DNA of 64,000 nt from Phreatobacter oligotrophus (GTDB lineage Bacteria; Pseudomonadota; Alphaproteobacteria; Rhizobiales; Phreatobacteraceae): positions 1-64,000 of the forward strand of contig NZ_PZZL01000002.1 of NCBI RefSeq assembly GCF_003046185.1. Direction: 5' to 3'. The notes beneath the pieces were generated by a model, which worked only from the letters and a program-made list of their open reading frames with translations, made no database searches and was not told the origin of the DNA. Position 1 is the first letter of the stretch. Each line of letters opens with the position of its first letter. Position numbers and translations under genes: made by a program. Shown here one piece after another: positions 54,850-63,482 of this stretch.

Positions 54850-56109
54850 CTAAAGCCCCCTCACCCGCGCTTCGGCCCGTGGCCTGAGCGCCAGATGCGT
54901 CACCGCCCAGACCAGCGCATCGAGCCGGTCGGGGCTGCGGCCGTTGGACAGGCCATCGGGGCCGAAATCGGCCAGCTCGTCCTCCAGTGCCGGGAACCGC
55001 CCGGCATGCCGGACGCGCCCCTGCGCATAGAGGGCGGCGACCGGCTCGGCGCGCAGGTGCTTCGACCGCGCCGCCCGCACCGGCGTCACCGGCACGTCGG
55101 GCGCCACCTCGCCGATCACCGCCGCCACCATGTCGCCGCCCTGGTTGACCTCGACCACCAGGGCGTCGGCCTCGAGCCGGCGGAACAGCACCGCCGCCCT
55201 GCCCGCCCATTCGTGGGGCTTGAGCCCTTCGGCGCTCGCATCCGCCAGCACGAAGACCGTGCCCTCCGCGTCGATGCCGCAGGCGACGATGCCGCAGGCA
55301 TCCGCGCCCTTGCGGTGCGAGGCGGGCGGGTCGACCGCCACCGCGATGCGCTTCAGGGCGGGCGCCACGGCCACGCGCTGGGCCTCGATGGCCTCGCGGG
55401 AGAACAGCGCGCCCTCGCGGTCGTCGATCAGCTCGCCGTCGAGTTCCTGCCGGCCGAGCCGCGTGCCGCCATAGCGCGCCATCAGCGCCTTGACGACGCC
55501 GGGGGCGAGATTGGCGGCATTGGCGGCCATGGCCGAGCGGGTGACGACCGTGTCGGGGTCGGCCAGCAGGCGGCGCATCAGCGGCGTCGCCCGCGGCGTA
55601 GTGGTGACGAGGGCGCGCGGTAGCGTGCCGAGGCGGAGCGCGAAGCTCAGCATGTCCCAGGTGGCCTCGGCCTGCACCCATTTGCCGGCCTCGTCGGCCC
55701 AGGCGGCATCGAATTGCGGGCCGCGCAGCGCCTCCGGATCCTCCGAGGAGAAACCGTGAGCGACAGCCCCGTTCGGCCAGACGAGCCGGCGACGGGAGGG
55801 CTCGAAGCGCGGCCGCTCGGCCGGAAAGCCGCAGGCGCGCAGCCCCGAGACACCCTCCACCATCACCTCGCGGACCTGGTCGATGGTCTCGCCGACCAGG
55901 GCGATGCGACCGCAGCGCGGCCCGAAATCATCGCGGCCATGGACGATGCCGTGGACCCATTCGGCCCCGGCGCGGGTCTTGCCGGCGCCGCGACCGCCGA
56001 TGAAGGCCCAGATGCGCCAGCGGCCGCGCGGCGGCATCTGCTCGGGCCGGGCGAAGAGCGGCCAGGTGGCCCGCATCCGAATGATCTCCAGCGGGTCAAC
56101 GCTGGCCAC
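54850..56109 (-). CDS. GTA gp2, large terminase subunit
   Basis: This 419-residue packaging motor has Walker A GGRGAGKT (38-45) and Walker B with Asp139-Glu140 in AAWADEAGKW. The C-terminal nuclease region begins VAVDPPASHRKGADACGIV and continues with ALVVEVNQGGDM and RSPDRLDALVWAVTHL. The open frame extends well upstream into gp1, but the GTG at 56109 overlaps the gp1 3' end by 14 bases and is the best coupled start; ATG codons just downstream are alternatives. Confidence 0.92.
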   Translation of the reverse strand: MASVDPLEIIRMRATWPLFARPEQMPPRGRWRIWAFIGGRGAGKTRAGAEWVHGIVHGRDDFGPRCGRIALVGETIDQVREVMVEGVSGLRACGFPAERPRFEPSRRRLVWPNGAVAHGFSSEDPEALRGPQFDAAWADEAGKWVQAEATWDMLSFALRLGTLPRALVTTTPRATPLMRRLLADPDTVVTRSAMAANAANLAPGVVKALMARYGGTRLGRQELDGELIDDREGALFSREAIEAQRVAVAPALKRIAVAVDPPASHRKGADACGIVACGIDAEGTVFVLADASAEGLKPHEWAGRAAVLFRRLEADALVVEVNQGGDMVAAVIGEVAPDVPVTPVRAARSKHLRAEPVAALYAQGRVRHAGRFPALEDELADFGPDGLSNGRSPDRLDALVWAVTHLALRPRAEARVRGL

Positions 56110-56584
56110 CCTCTCCGGGCTGGCGCGGAGCAAGTTGCGCCGCAAGCGCCTCAGCCCAGGCTTCGGCGTCCACAGGCGCGGCGACGGGCGGGGCATCGGC
56201 ATCTCCGGCAGGATCGCGGGCGGCGGCCAGCGCCTTGCGGTCGAGGGCAGCGAGGCGGTCGAGGGCGGTAGCGAGCGCGCCGAGGCGGCGGGCGGCGGTC
56301 GATGACGTGCCACCCAGCGTAGCCTCCAGCGTGTCGATCTCGCGCTCGGCGGCGGCGAAGAGGCGGCGTACCAGGCGTGGCCGCTCCGGGCAGTCGGCAA
56401 GGCCCGGACAGGGCTTGCCGATATGGGAGGGCTCGGGCGGCGCGGTGCCCGCGACCCTGCCGCCGGCCGGTGGGGCGGCGGCAGCGGGCGCCGCACGGGA
56501 CGCGGCGAGGGGCATGGGTGGACTGGACGTGTCGGGACGGGCCGACGCCGTTTCCGGCGCGGCGCGGTTGAGGCGAGCGGTCAT
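56096..56584 (-). CDS. GTA gp1-like small terminase subunit
   Basis: This 162-residue protein has a disordered Ala/Pro-rich N-terminus (1-50) and a helical core: RLVRRLFAAAEREIDTLEATLG, then AARRLGALATALDRLAALDRKALAAA (about 70-122). Position immediately upstream of and overlapping the large terminase matches RcGTA gp1, which is poorly conserved in sequence. CPGLADCPERPRL contains a Cys pair. As the first gene of the cluster it should have the GTA promoter within 56585-56743, but no regulator box was recognised there. Confidence 0.75.
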   Translation of the reverse strand: MTARLNRAAPETASARPDTSSPPMPLAASRAAPAAAAPPAGGRVAGTAPPEPSHIGKPCPGLADCPERPRLVRRLFAAAEREIDTLEATLGGTSSTAARRLGALATALDRLAALDRKALAAARDPAGDADAPPVAAPVDAEAWAEALAAQLAPRQPGEGGQR

Positions 56585-56743
56585 GGCGGGCGGGTCCGGA
56601 ACGGGAGGCCGGACCTCGCGAGGGAAGGCCCGGATACGACGACGCCCGGCGCGGGTTTCCCCGGCCGGGCGCAGTTTTCGAACATGGCGGAAACCTAGCC
56701 GAGCAGCGTCACGCTGTCAAGGCCTATTTTCCTAGGGATAGGG

Positions 56744-56935
56744 TCAAGCGCGGTCGACGACCTTCTTGATGCCGTCCTTGGCGTCGCCCTTGAGCTGCTG
56801 GCCTTCGCCCTTCAGCTCCTGCATCTTGCCCTTCGCCTGCAATTCCTTGTTGTCAATGGCCTTGCCGACGCCCTGCTTGACGTTGCCCATGGCCTCGTTG
56901 GCCATGCCCTTGATCTTGTCGGTGGTGCTGCTCAT
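56744..56935 (-). CDS. CsbD-family stress protein
   Basis: This 63-residue charged, disordered protein has the CsbD pattern: STTDKIKGMANEAMGNVKQG, then KAIDNKELQAKGKMQELKGEGQQLKGDAKDGIKK (spread over 2-59). GAGGAGA precedes the ATG at 56935. The family is induced by general stress and its biochemical role is unknown. It lies upstream of the GTA on the same strand, 159 bases before gp1, and is probably a separate unit. Confidence 0.9.
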   Translation of the reverse strand: MSSTTDKIKGMANEAMGNVKQGVGKAIDNKELQAKGKMQELKGEGQQLKGDAKDGIKKVVDRA

Positions 56936-57044
56936 GGCGATTCTCCTCGTTGCGGGGGTGTCGCCTGAACAACCGATGGGCCTGGGAATGGTTCCCTCAC
57001 GGGGTCGTGACCTCTGGGGATGCGGGGATGGGGATGGCTGGTCG

Positions 57045-57415
57045 GGCTCTCTCCCCCTCACCCTTCCCTCTCCCCGCTGGGGAGAGGGGGCAACAGCGTC
57101 CCGCTTCATGGGTGACGGTTGGGCCTGGCAGGGGTCTTCACGATCGGAGGGGCCCTGCCCCTCACCCTTCCCTCTCCCCGCCGGGGAGAGGGGGCAACAG
57201 CGTTCCGCTTCATGGGTGACGGTTGGGCCTGGCACTGGGCTCCCGACGATTTGGGACCCTCCCCCTCACCCTTCCCTCTCCCCGCTGGGGAGAGGGGGCG
57301 ACAGCGTCGGGCATCATCGGCAACGGCTGGGCCTGGCATATCGACTTCGGCACACGCTGGACGTCACAGTCCCCCTCTCCCCAGCGGGGAGAGGGAAGGG
57401 TGAGGGGGCCGTTCA
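57045..57415. repeat. Tandem array of about 110-bp family A composite repeats
   Basis: Three direct copies begin CCCTCACCCTTCCCTCTCCC near 57055, 57160 and 57262, each followed by a CGG-GGAGAGGG stem, GGC(A/G)ACAGCGT, then a GGGTGACGGTTGGGCCTGGCA-like spacer (CATCATCGGCAACGG in the third). A fourth copy near 57370-57400 is inverted and closes the array. The 500-bp gap holds no gene. Conservation of spacer as well as hairpin shows the unit is larger than a simple REP. Confidence 0.85.
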
Positions 57416-57435
57416 GCGCCCCTTCGACCCCGCCC

Positions 57436-59895
57436 TCACCCAAGCTTCACCGCCCGCAGCCTCAGCGCATTGCCGATGACGCTGACCGAGGAGAGCGACA
57501 TGGCGGCAGCGGCGATCATCGGCGAGAGCAGGAGGCCGAAGGCGGGGTAGAGCAGCCCCGCCGCCACCGGAACGCCGAGGGCGTTGTAGGCGAAGGCGAA
57601 GACGAGGTTCTGGCGGATGTTCGCCATGGTCGCCTCCGACAGCCGCCGCGCCCGGACGAGGCCGAGGAGGTCGCCCTTCACCAGGGTGATGCCGGCGCTC
57701 TCCATGGCGACGTCGGTGCCGGTACCCATGGCGATGCCGACATCCGCCGCGGCGAGCGCGGGGGCATCGTTGACGCCGTCGCCGGCCATGGCGACGACGC
57801 GACCTTCAGACCGCCAGCGCGCCACCACATCGGCCTTGCCTTCGGGCAGCACGTCCGCCTCGACCGAGGAGATGCCGAGCTGGCGGGCGACGGCCTGAGC
57901 CGTGGTCCGGTTGTCACCGGTGAGCATGACGATGCGGATGCCCTCCTCGCGCAGCGCGGCCAGCGCCGCCGGGGTCGTCGCCTTGACCGGATCGGCAATG
58001 GCGATGATGCCGGCGACGCGGCCGTTGACGGCGAGGAAGACCACCGTCGCGCCGTCCTTGCGCAGCTCGTCGGCCAGCGCCGCGAGGGGCGATGCGTCCA
58101 CCGACAGTTCGGCGAGGAAGGCAGCCGAGCCGAGCGTCACGCGCTTGCGCTCCACCATGCCGATCACGCCCTTGCCGGTGGGCGAATCAAAGCCGAGGAC
58201 GCGCGGCACGGCGATGGCGCGGTGCTCGGCCTCGCGGACAATGGCCTCGGCCAGCGGATGTTCGGAGGGCTTCTCGATGGCGGCAGCGATGCGCAGCACC
58301 TCGTCCTCGGTGAAGCCCTCGGCCGGCACCACGGCGGTGACGGCGGGACGGCCTTCAGTCAGCGTGCCGGTCTTGTCGATGATGAGCGTGTCGATCTTCT
58401 CCAGCCGCTCCAGCGCCGCGGCGTCGCGGATGAGCACGCCGGCGGCCGCGCCGCGGCCGACGCCGACCATGATCGACATGGGCGTGGCGAGGCCGAGGGC
58501 GCAGGGGCAGGCGATGATCAGCACCGAGACCGCCGCGACCAAGGCGAAGGCGAGCTGCGGCGGCGGCCCGAAGATCGCCCAGACGGCGAAGGCGAGGACG
58601 GCGACCGCCAGGACGATCGGCACGAAATAGCCGGAGACCTGGTCGGCGAGACGCTGGATCGGCGCCCGCGACCGCTGGGCCGTGGCGACGAGCTGGACGA
58701 TCTGCGCCAGCATCGTGTCGCGACCGACCTTGTCGGCAGCGATCACAAGGCCGCCGGAGCGGTTCAGCGTGCCGGCAATGGCGCGGTCGCCGGGCTCCTT
58801 GGTAACCGGCATGGATTCGCCGGTGACCATGCTCTCGTCGACGGCGCTGCGGCCCTCCTCCACCGTGCCGTCCACCGGCACCTTCTCGCCGGGGCGGATG
58901 CGCAGACGGTCGCCGACGGCGATCTCCTCCACCGGCACCTCGGCCTCGCTGCCGTCGGCGACGATGCGGCGGGCGGTCTTCGGCGCGAGGTCCAGCAGGG
59001 CTCGGATCGCCCCGGACGTCGCATCGCGCGCCCTCAGCTCCAGCACCTGTCCCAGCAGGACGAGCACGGTGATGACGGCGGCCGCCTCGAAATAGACGGC
59101 GACCTGGCCGTGATGGTCGCGGAAGGCGGCGGGGAAGAGCCCCGGCGCCAGGGTCGCGACGACGGAATAGGTCCAGGCGACGCCGGTGCCGATGGCGATC
59201 AGCGTGAACATGTTGAGGTGGCCGGTCTGGACCGACTGCCAGCCGCGGAGGAAGAAGGGCCAGCCGGCCCAGAGCACGACCGGGGTGGCGAGGGCGAATT
59301 GCACCCAGGGCGACCAGCCGTGGGGCAGCGGATCCCAGCCGAAGACGTGGGAGCCCATCTCCAGCACGAAGACCGGCAGGGCGAGCGCCAGGCCCGCCCA
59401 GAACCGGCGGGTCATGTCGATCAGCTCCTCGTTGGGGCCGGCATCGGCGGTGACCATCATCGGTTCCAGCGCCATGCCGCAGATCGGGCAGGAGCCGGGG
59501 CCGACCTGCACGATCTCGGGATGCATCGGGCAGGTGAACTCGGTGCCCTCCGGGACGGGTTCGGCGGCCGGGGCGCTCGCCGGGTCGAGGTAGCGGGCGG
59601 GGTCCTTGCGGAACTTCACGACGCAGCCTGCCGAGCAGAAATAGTGCTCGACGCCGTCGAGGGTGGTCTTGTGGGGCGTGGTGGCGGGATCGACCGTCAT
59701 GCCGCAGACCGGATCGATCACCTGGCCGGCGGGAGCCGCGGGGTGGTGGTGGGCATGAGCATGGCCGGCATGAGCATGGCCGGCATGGGCATGGTCGTGA
59801 CCGGCATGGTCATCATGCTTGCCACCGCAGCAGCTGCCGGTGGCTTTCGGCGCGCCGGGGCCGTGGTCGTGAGCCGCATGGTTGTGATCGGTCAT
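57436..59895 (-). CDS. copA: Copper-exporting P1B-type ATPase CopA
   Basis: This 819-residue pump has a His-rich N-terminus (1-51) of repeated HAGHA units, a YHS-like domain ([10 protein letters not shown] at 61-70) and the CPMHPEI...CPICGMAL metal-binding domain (122-143) instead of a classic HMA domain. Core motifs are TGES (358-361), CPC (Cys463, Cys465) and DKTGT with Asp507; the C-terminal YN and MSLSSV motifs mark Cu(I) specificity. It is divergent from cueR with a CueR-type promoter between them, and exports cytoplasmic copper. Confidence 0.94.
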   Translation of the reverse strand: MTDHNHAAHDHGPGAPKATGSCCGGKHDDHAGHDHAHAGHAHAGHAHAHHHPAAPAGQVIDPVCGMTVDPATTPHKTTLDGVEHYFCSAGCVVKFRKDPARYLDPASAPAAEPVPEGTEFTCPMHPEIVQVGPGSCPICGMALEPMMVTADAGPNEELIDMTRRFWAGLALALPVFVLEMGSHVFGWDPLPHGWSPWVQFALATPVVLWAGWPFFLRGWQSVQTGHLNMFTLIAIGTGVAWTYSVVATLAPGLFPAAFRDHHGQVAVYFEAAAVITVLVLLGQVLELRARDATSGAIRALLDLAPKTARRIVADGSEAEVPVEEIAVGDRLRIRPGEKVPVDGTVEEGRSAVDESMVTGESMPVTKEPGDRAIAGTLNRSGGLVIAADKVGRDTMLAQIVQLVATAQRSRAPIQRLADQVSGYFVPIVLAVAVLAFAVWAIFGPPPQLAFALVAAVSVLIIACPCALGLATPMSIMVGVGRGAAAGVLIRDAAALERLEKIDTLIIDKTGTLTEGRPAVTAVVPAEGFTEDEVLRIAAAIEKPSEHPLAEAIVREAEHRAIAVPRVLGFDSPTGKGVIGMVERKRVTLGSAAFLAELSVDASPLAALADELRKDGATVVFLAVNGRVAGIIAIADPVKATTPAALAALREEGIRIVMLTGDNRTTAQAVARQLGISSVEADVLPEGKADVVARWRSEGRVVAMAGDGVNDAPALAAADVGIAMGTGTDVAMESAGITLVKGDLLGLVRARRLSEATMANIRQNLVFAFAYNALGVPVAAGLLYPAFGLLLSPMIAAAAMSLSSVSVIGNALRLRAVKLG

Positions 59896-59922
59896 GGCCG
59901 GTCTCCTTCACTCTTGCGGCGA

Positions 59923-59953
59923 GGTGTAATCCTTCCCATCATTGGAAGGTCAA
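59923..59953 (-). promoter_or_regulatory. CueR-type promoter/operator for copA
   Basis: On the minus strand -35 TTGACC (59953-59948) and -10 TACACC (59928-59923) are 19 bp apart. A CCTTCC/GGAAGG dyad (59931-59936 and 59944-59949, 7-base centre) sits in the spacer, matching known CueR boxes. Transcription would start about 20 bases before the copA ATG at 59895. Confidence 0.8.
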
Positions 59954-60026
59954 GCGACGATCCGTCCTTGTGGGAGAACCCGCCGGACGCCGCATTGATC
60001 CAGCGCCAGAGCGAGGGAGAGCCTCC

Positions 60027-60461
60027 ATGAACATCGGCCAGGCTGCGAGCGCCTCCGGCGTCTCGGCGAAGATGATCCGCTACTACGAGCAGATCGGCCT
60101 CCTGCCGGCCGCCGGGCGGCGGGAGAGCGGCTATCGCGACTACGGCCCGGAGGACGTGCACCGCCTCGGCTTCGTGCGGCGGGCCCGCGACCTCGGCTTC
60201 TCCATCGACCAGATCCGCTCGCTGCTGGCGCTGTGGAGCGATGCCGGCCGGTCCAATGCCGATGTCCGCGCCATCGCCCGCACCCACCTGAAGGAGATGG
60301 AGGAGCAGGCCAGGAAACTCCAGGACATGATCGGCACGCTGAAGGCGTTGGTCGGCTCCTGCGAGAAGGGCGCGCGGGCCACCTGCCCGATCATCGAGGA
60401 ACTCGGCGACCACCAGCCGGCTCCTGCGGCGCCGGTGAAGGCGCGGCGACGGGCGGCGTGA
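60027..60461 (+). CDS. cueR: Copper-responsive MerR-family regulator CueR
   Basis: This 144-residue protein has an N-terminal MerR winged helix (MIRYYEQIGLL, 16-26) and the Cu(I) loop Cys112-x7-Cys120, identical in spacing to E. coli CueR. Ser76 occupies the place of the conserved CueR Ser that excludes divalent ions. The C-terminal tail after EELGDHQ is Ala/Arg-rich. GAGGGAGA precedes the ATG. It is divergent from copA and presumably activates it through the 19-bp-spacer promoter. Confidence 0.95.
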   Translation: MNIGQAASASGVSAKMIRYYEQIGLLPAAGRRESGYRDYGPEDVHRLGFVRRARDLGFSIDQIRSLLALWSDAGRSNADVRAIARTHLKEMEEQARKLQDMIGTLKALVGSCEKGARATCPIIEELGDHQPAPAAPVKARRRAA

Positions 60462-60464
60462 GGG

Positions 60465-60755
60465 TCAGGCAGCGCGGACCGGCTCGATCCCCGACAGATC
60501 GGCAGCCTCGGACGCGACCCAGAGATCGTATTTCGTCTGCATGTTCATGAACCACTGGGGATCGACATCGAAGGCCTTGCCGAGGCGCAAGGCGATGGCG
60601 GCGGAGATGCCCTGCCGGCCGCGGGCGATCTCATTGATGCGGCTGCGCGGCACGCCGATGGCCTTGGCGAGGGCATAGACCGACAACCCCATGGGCTCGA
60701 GAAATTCCTCGCGCAGGACCTCGCCGGGATGAGGCATCGGAACGGTGCGGGCCAT
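60465..60755 (-). CDS. HigA-family antitoxin / XRE regulator, no adjacent toxin
   Basis: This 96-residue protein of the HigA type begins MPHPGEVLREEFLEPMGLS, followed by a helix-turn-helix (YALAKAIGVPRSRINEIARGRQGIS) and AIALRLGKAFDVDPQWFMNMQTKYDL. In complete systems a HigB toxin gene precedes it; the 287 bases upstream here hold only repeats and no intact HigB. It may be an orphan antitoxin or a stand-alone regulator. It is convergent with cueR, three bases apart. Confidence 0.88.
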   Translation of the reverse strand: MARTVPMPHPGEVLREEFLEPMGLSVYALAKAIGVPRSRINEIARGRQGISAAIALRLGKAFDVDPQWFMNMQTKYDLWVASEAADLSGIEPVRAA

Positions 60756-60814
60756 GGTTCGCCTCCTCAGTGATGAGAATTGTACCAGAAAACCGCACCG
60801 AGCTGACCCCAATG

Positions 60815-61025
60815 CCCCACCCTCACCCTCCCCTCTGGCGAGGGGAGGGAGACCGCTATGCCGCTCCACGTCCGGAGGCAGAGCGGCTCGCCCAGCCGTT
60901 CAAATGAAACGGCGATTGCGATGTTGATCGGGGGTGGGCCAGGTGAACGGTACCGGTTGATGCAGAACGCCATGGTCTCCCTCCCCTCGCCAGAGGGGAG
61001 GGTGAGGGTGGGGCTTGAAGGGCGG
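60815..61025. repeat. Inverted pair of family B repeats
   Basis: CCCCACCCTCACCCTCCCCTC then GGCGAGGGGAGGGAGACC near 60817-60854 is mirrored near 60976-61015. The 120-base centre has no supportable gene. This lies where a higB toxin would be expected. Confidence 0.75.
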
Positions 61026-61042
61026 ACGCCCTCCCCGCTCGC

Positions 61043-61480
61043 TCACCCCTCCTCGCCGAACCCCGCGCCGGGATTGCCCGGCTTCATCCGGACGAGGCGG
61101 GAATCCGCCACCGCGGCCTGCCGGTGCTTCACCGCCTCGCGGTAGGCGGGATCGCGGATCATGTCGATGAAGGCCTGGCCGGAGGGATATTCGGCGATGA
61201 AGGCGATGTCCCAGCGCTCGGCCTCGGGGCCGATCAGCATGAGGTCCGGCCGGCCCGACCAGACGATGCGGCCGCCGAGCCCGCGGAACACAGGCCCGCT
61301 CTCGCGGCCATAGGCGGCATAGGCCTCGCGGCCCGTGGCCTTGCGGCCGTCGGGATAAGTGGCCTCGGCCTTGAGGCTGACGAGGTTGAGCATGTGGACC
61401 GGCTCGTCACGCGGCAGGTCCTTGAACAGCGCGAACCGCTCCTTGGTGGGATCGACGTGACCGGTCTCGGTGTCGCTCAT
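61043..61480 (-). CDS. DUF1330-family protein
   Basis: This 145-residue ferredoxin-like-fold protein of the DUF1330 group contains DEPVHMLNLVSLKAEATYPDG, GREAYAAYGRESGPVFRGLGGRIVW and WDIAFIAEYPSGQAFIDMIRDPAYREAVKHRQAAVADSRLVRM (spread over 25-132), all family-typical. The biochemical role is unknown. The start region overlaps a 17-bp direct repeat (61473-61489, 61490-61506) that also covers the stop of the next upstream gene, a local duplication. Confidence 0.88.
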   Translation of the reverse strand: MSDTETGHVDPTKERFALFKDLPRDEPVHMLNLVSLKAEATYPDGRKATGREAYAAYGRESGPVFRGLGGRIVWSGRPDLMLIGPEAERWDIAFIAEYPSGQAFIDMIRDPAYREAVKHRQAAVADSRLVRMKPGNPGAGFGEEG

Positions 61481-61506
61481 GGCTCAGTCTCGCTCATGGC
61501 TCAGTC
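61473..61506. repeat. 17-bp tandem duplication at a start/stop junction
   Basis: TCGCTCATGGCTCAGTC occurs twice in direct tandem. The copies cover the DUF1330 start codon (61480) and the glycosyltransferase-like stop (61501), so each copy carries a possible start and stop context. It is a recent slippage duplication by appearance. Confidence 0.85.
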
Positions 61507-63315
61507 TCGCTCTCGGCCCCGTCCGAATTCGGGATGCGAGAGCTGATCATAGGACGGGGGGCCGATGAAGGCACCCAGCCCCGCCATCCGCCGTTGGACA
61601 AGGACCGAGCCGTCGCCGGCGCCCCGCCACGGGATGATCCGCCGGACGGGCAGCCGGGCGACCGTCTCGTAGCCGTGATAGGGCACCACATCGACGACGA
61701 TGACCGGGTCGGCGACCCAGGAGCGCGGGCTGATCGCGCCCGCCTTCGAGCCGACCTGACCATAGAGGTCGCGGCCGTTCAGCACCCAGCCGGCATTGAT
61801 CCGCTCGCGCGGCTCGCCAAGCCCCATGGCAAGCGTGAGCCCCTCCTGCCGCACCCGCGAGATCGCGAGGAAGTCGCGGGTGCCGGCCAATGACCAGGCG
61901 GCCAAGGCGATGACCAGCACGGCCGCGAGGCCGGGCCAGACGCGGCCCGCCTTCGGACGGACGGCAGCCGCGCCCGGCTGCGCCAGCAGCGCCAGGATGA
62001 GGCAGGGCAGCACCGGCAGGATGTAGCGGTCGTAGCGCGCCGGAATGATTAGGATCGGCGCGTAGAGGACGACGCCGACCGTCAGCGCCAGCGTCACGTT
62101 GAAGGCGACGGCGTCGCGGCGATCGGCGGTCCAGAGCTGGACGAGGCGATGGACGAGGACGGCAAGGCCCATGGCGCCACCGGCGGCCGAGGCCAGCGAC
62201 AGGGCCAGGGCGACGGCGTGGGGCTGTCCCTGGTCCGCATGGTCGCCGCCAAGGCCCCACCGACCGAGGACATGGTACCAGAACGGCATGGTGTCGCCGA
62301 AGACGAGGAGGAGCAGGCCCGCAGCCGCGAGCGCCAGCACGGCGACGCCCGCATGGACGCCCATCGCCGTCCGCGGCGCCAGTCCGCGCACCATGGCCGG
62401 ATAGGCGATGACCACGACCGGCAAGGCGAAGAGCCCCAGATAGAAGAAGGCATAGGCGAGCCCGAGGGCCACATGCTCGAGGAGGGCCGGCCATGACGAG
62501 GCCGCCAGGGTCCGGATGTCGGCGGCGTTGAAGTTGTGCTGGACCGGCGTTCGGCCGGTCTCGGCCAGGATGAGCTGGTAGAGGGCCTGCAGGGCGATGA
62601 AGGCGAGGATGGGCAGGATCGCCGCCAGGGCGAGACGGCCGGACAGCGGCAGGCGCCGCCATCGCGCCGCGGCCACGCCGACGGGAATGGCGATCGCCGT
62701 CTGCCGGTAGCCGAGGCTGACAAGGGCGAGGGCCCAGCCGATACCGGAGAGCCAGGGCCGAGGCGACGTCGCCCCGGTGCCGAGCAGGAGCAGCGCCATG
62801 ACCTGCACGGCCGTGGCCGGCACATCGGTCATGAAGGTGAACGACAGGACGAGATAGATGGGGTTGGCGACAAGGCAGGCGGCCCCGAGGAAGGCGGCGG
62901 CCGGCATGACCCGCGCCGCCCTCAGCCAGAGATAGATCGCCGCCCCGCCGCCATAGCCGAGCACCAGGGTCGAGGCGGTGAAGGCGAGCGACCGGTCGGC
63001 GATGAGCTGGGTGAACAGCGCTCCCCAGGCGATATGGCTGAGGAGGTTCGGCGCCACCCAGTCGTGCAGGACGAAACGGCCATGATCGGCCAGCTCAGAA
63101 GCCGAGAAGCGGAAGGCCCAGTCGTCGATATGGGCATCGGTGCCGCCCGGCGACACGAGAAGGATGGCGGCGAGCCAGAGCACCAGCAGCCCCCCAAGAG
63201 CCCTGGCGTCACCCGAGGCGAGGACCGCGGCGATGGTCTGGCGTGGTGCGCCCAGGGCGCGGTCCCGGCGAGGCTCCAGCCGCTCGGCGGCCGGCGGGGA
63301 CAGGTGCAATGTCAT
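61501..63315 (-). CDS. Multi-pass membrane protein, glycosyltransferase GT39/ArnT-like
   Basis: This 604-residue protein has about 11-13 membrane helices and an early periplasmic loop with acidic residues (GTDAHIDDWAFRFS, about 57-70) where GT-C enzymes keep their catalytic Asp. Other features are FTFMTDVPATAV and a C-terminal soluble domain (about 480-604, AMGLGEPRERINAGWVLNGRDLYGQVG). A GT-C transferase using a polyprenyl-phosphate sugar is the best guess; the acceptor is unknown. A second copy of the C-terminal part lies just upstream, indicating a tandem paralogue. Confidence 0.75.
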   Translation of the reverse strand: MTLHLSPPAAERLEPRRDRALGAPRQTIAAVLASGDARALGGLLVLWLAAILLVSPGGTDAHIDDWAFRFSASELADHGRFVLHDWVAPNLLSHIAWGALFTQLIADRSLAFTASTLVLGYGGGAAIYLWLRAARVMPAAAFLGAACLVANPIYLVLSFTFMTDVPATAVQVMALLLLGTGATSPRPWLSGIGWALALVSLGYRQTAIAIPVGVAAARWRRLPLSGRLALAAILPILAFIALQALYQLILAETGRTPVQHNFNAADIRTLAASSWPALLEHVALGLAYAFFYLGLFALPVVVIAYPAMVRGLAPRTAMGVHAGVAVLALAAAGLLLLVFGDTMPFWYHVLGRWGLGGDHADQGQPHAVALALSLASAAGGAMGLAVLVHRLVQLWTADRRDAVAFNVTLALTVGVVLYAPILIIPARYDRYILPVLPCLILALLAQPGAAAVRPKAGRVWPGLAAVLVIALAAWSLAGTRDFLAISRVRQEGLTLAMGLGEPRERINAGWVLNGRDLYGQVGSKAGAISPRSWVADPVIVVDVVPYHGYETVARLPVRRIIPWRGAGDGSVLVQRRMAGLGAFIGPPSYDQLSHPEFGRGRERD

Positions 63316-63482
63316 GCCTGCTGATCAAAACAAATGGGGCCGGATGCGACGCCCCGGCGCAATGCGTTTCACTCTTCTACCGTGAGTAGCAGAAGCGCCG
63401 CGCCGTCACCTCATCCGGCCGTGCAGCCCTCGACTGCACGTAACGGAAGGCTCAAGGCCGCGGGGCGCGTCGGATCGGAGCG

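Noticed and set aside
57223-60030. 935-residue plus-strand open frame opposite copA
   Set aside because: Shadow of copA that begins inside repeat hairpins; no motif.
60767-60973. Possible HigB remnant upstream of the HigA-like gene (INRYR-type fragment)
   Set aside because: Only a five-residue resemblance in a repeat-rich stretch; not distinguishable from chance.
63420-63440. CGTGCAG/CTGCACG hairpin as a terminator
   Set aside because: No T-run follows on either strand.
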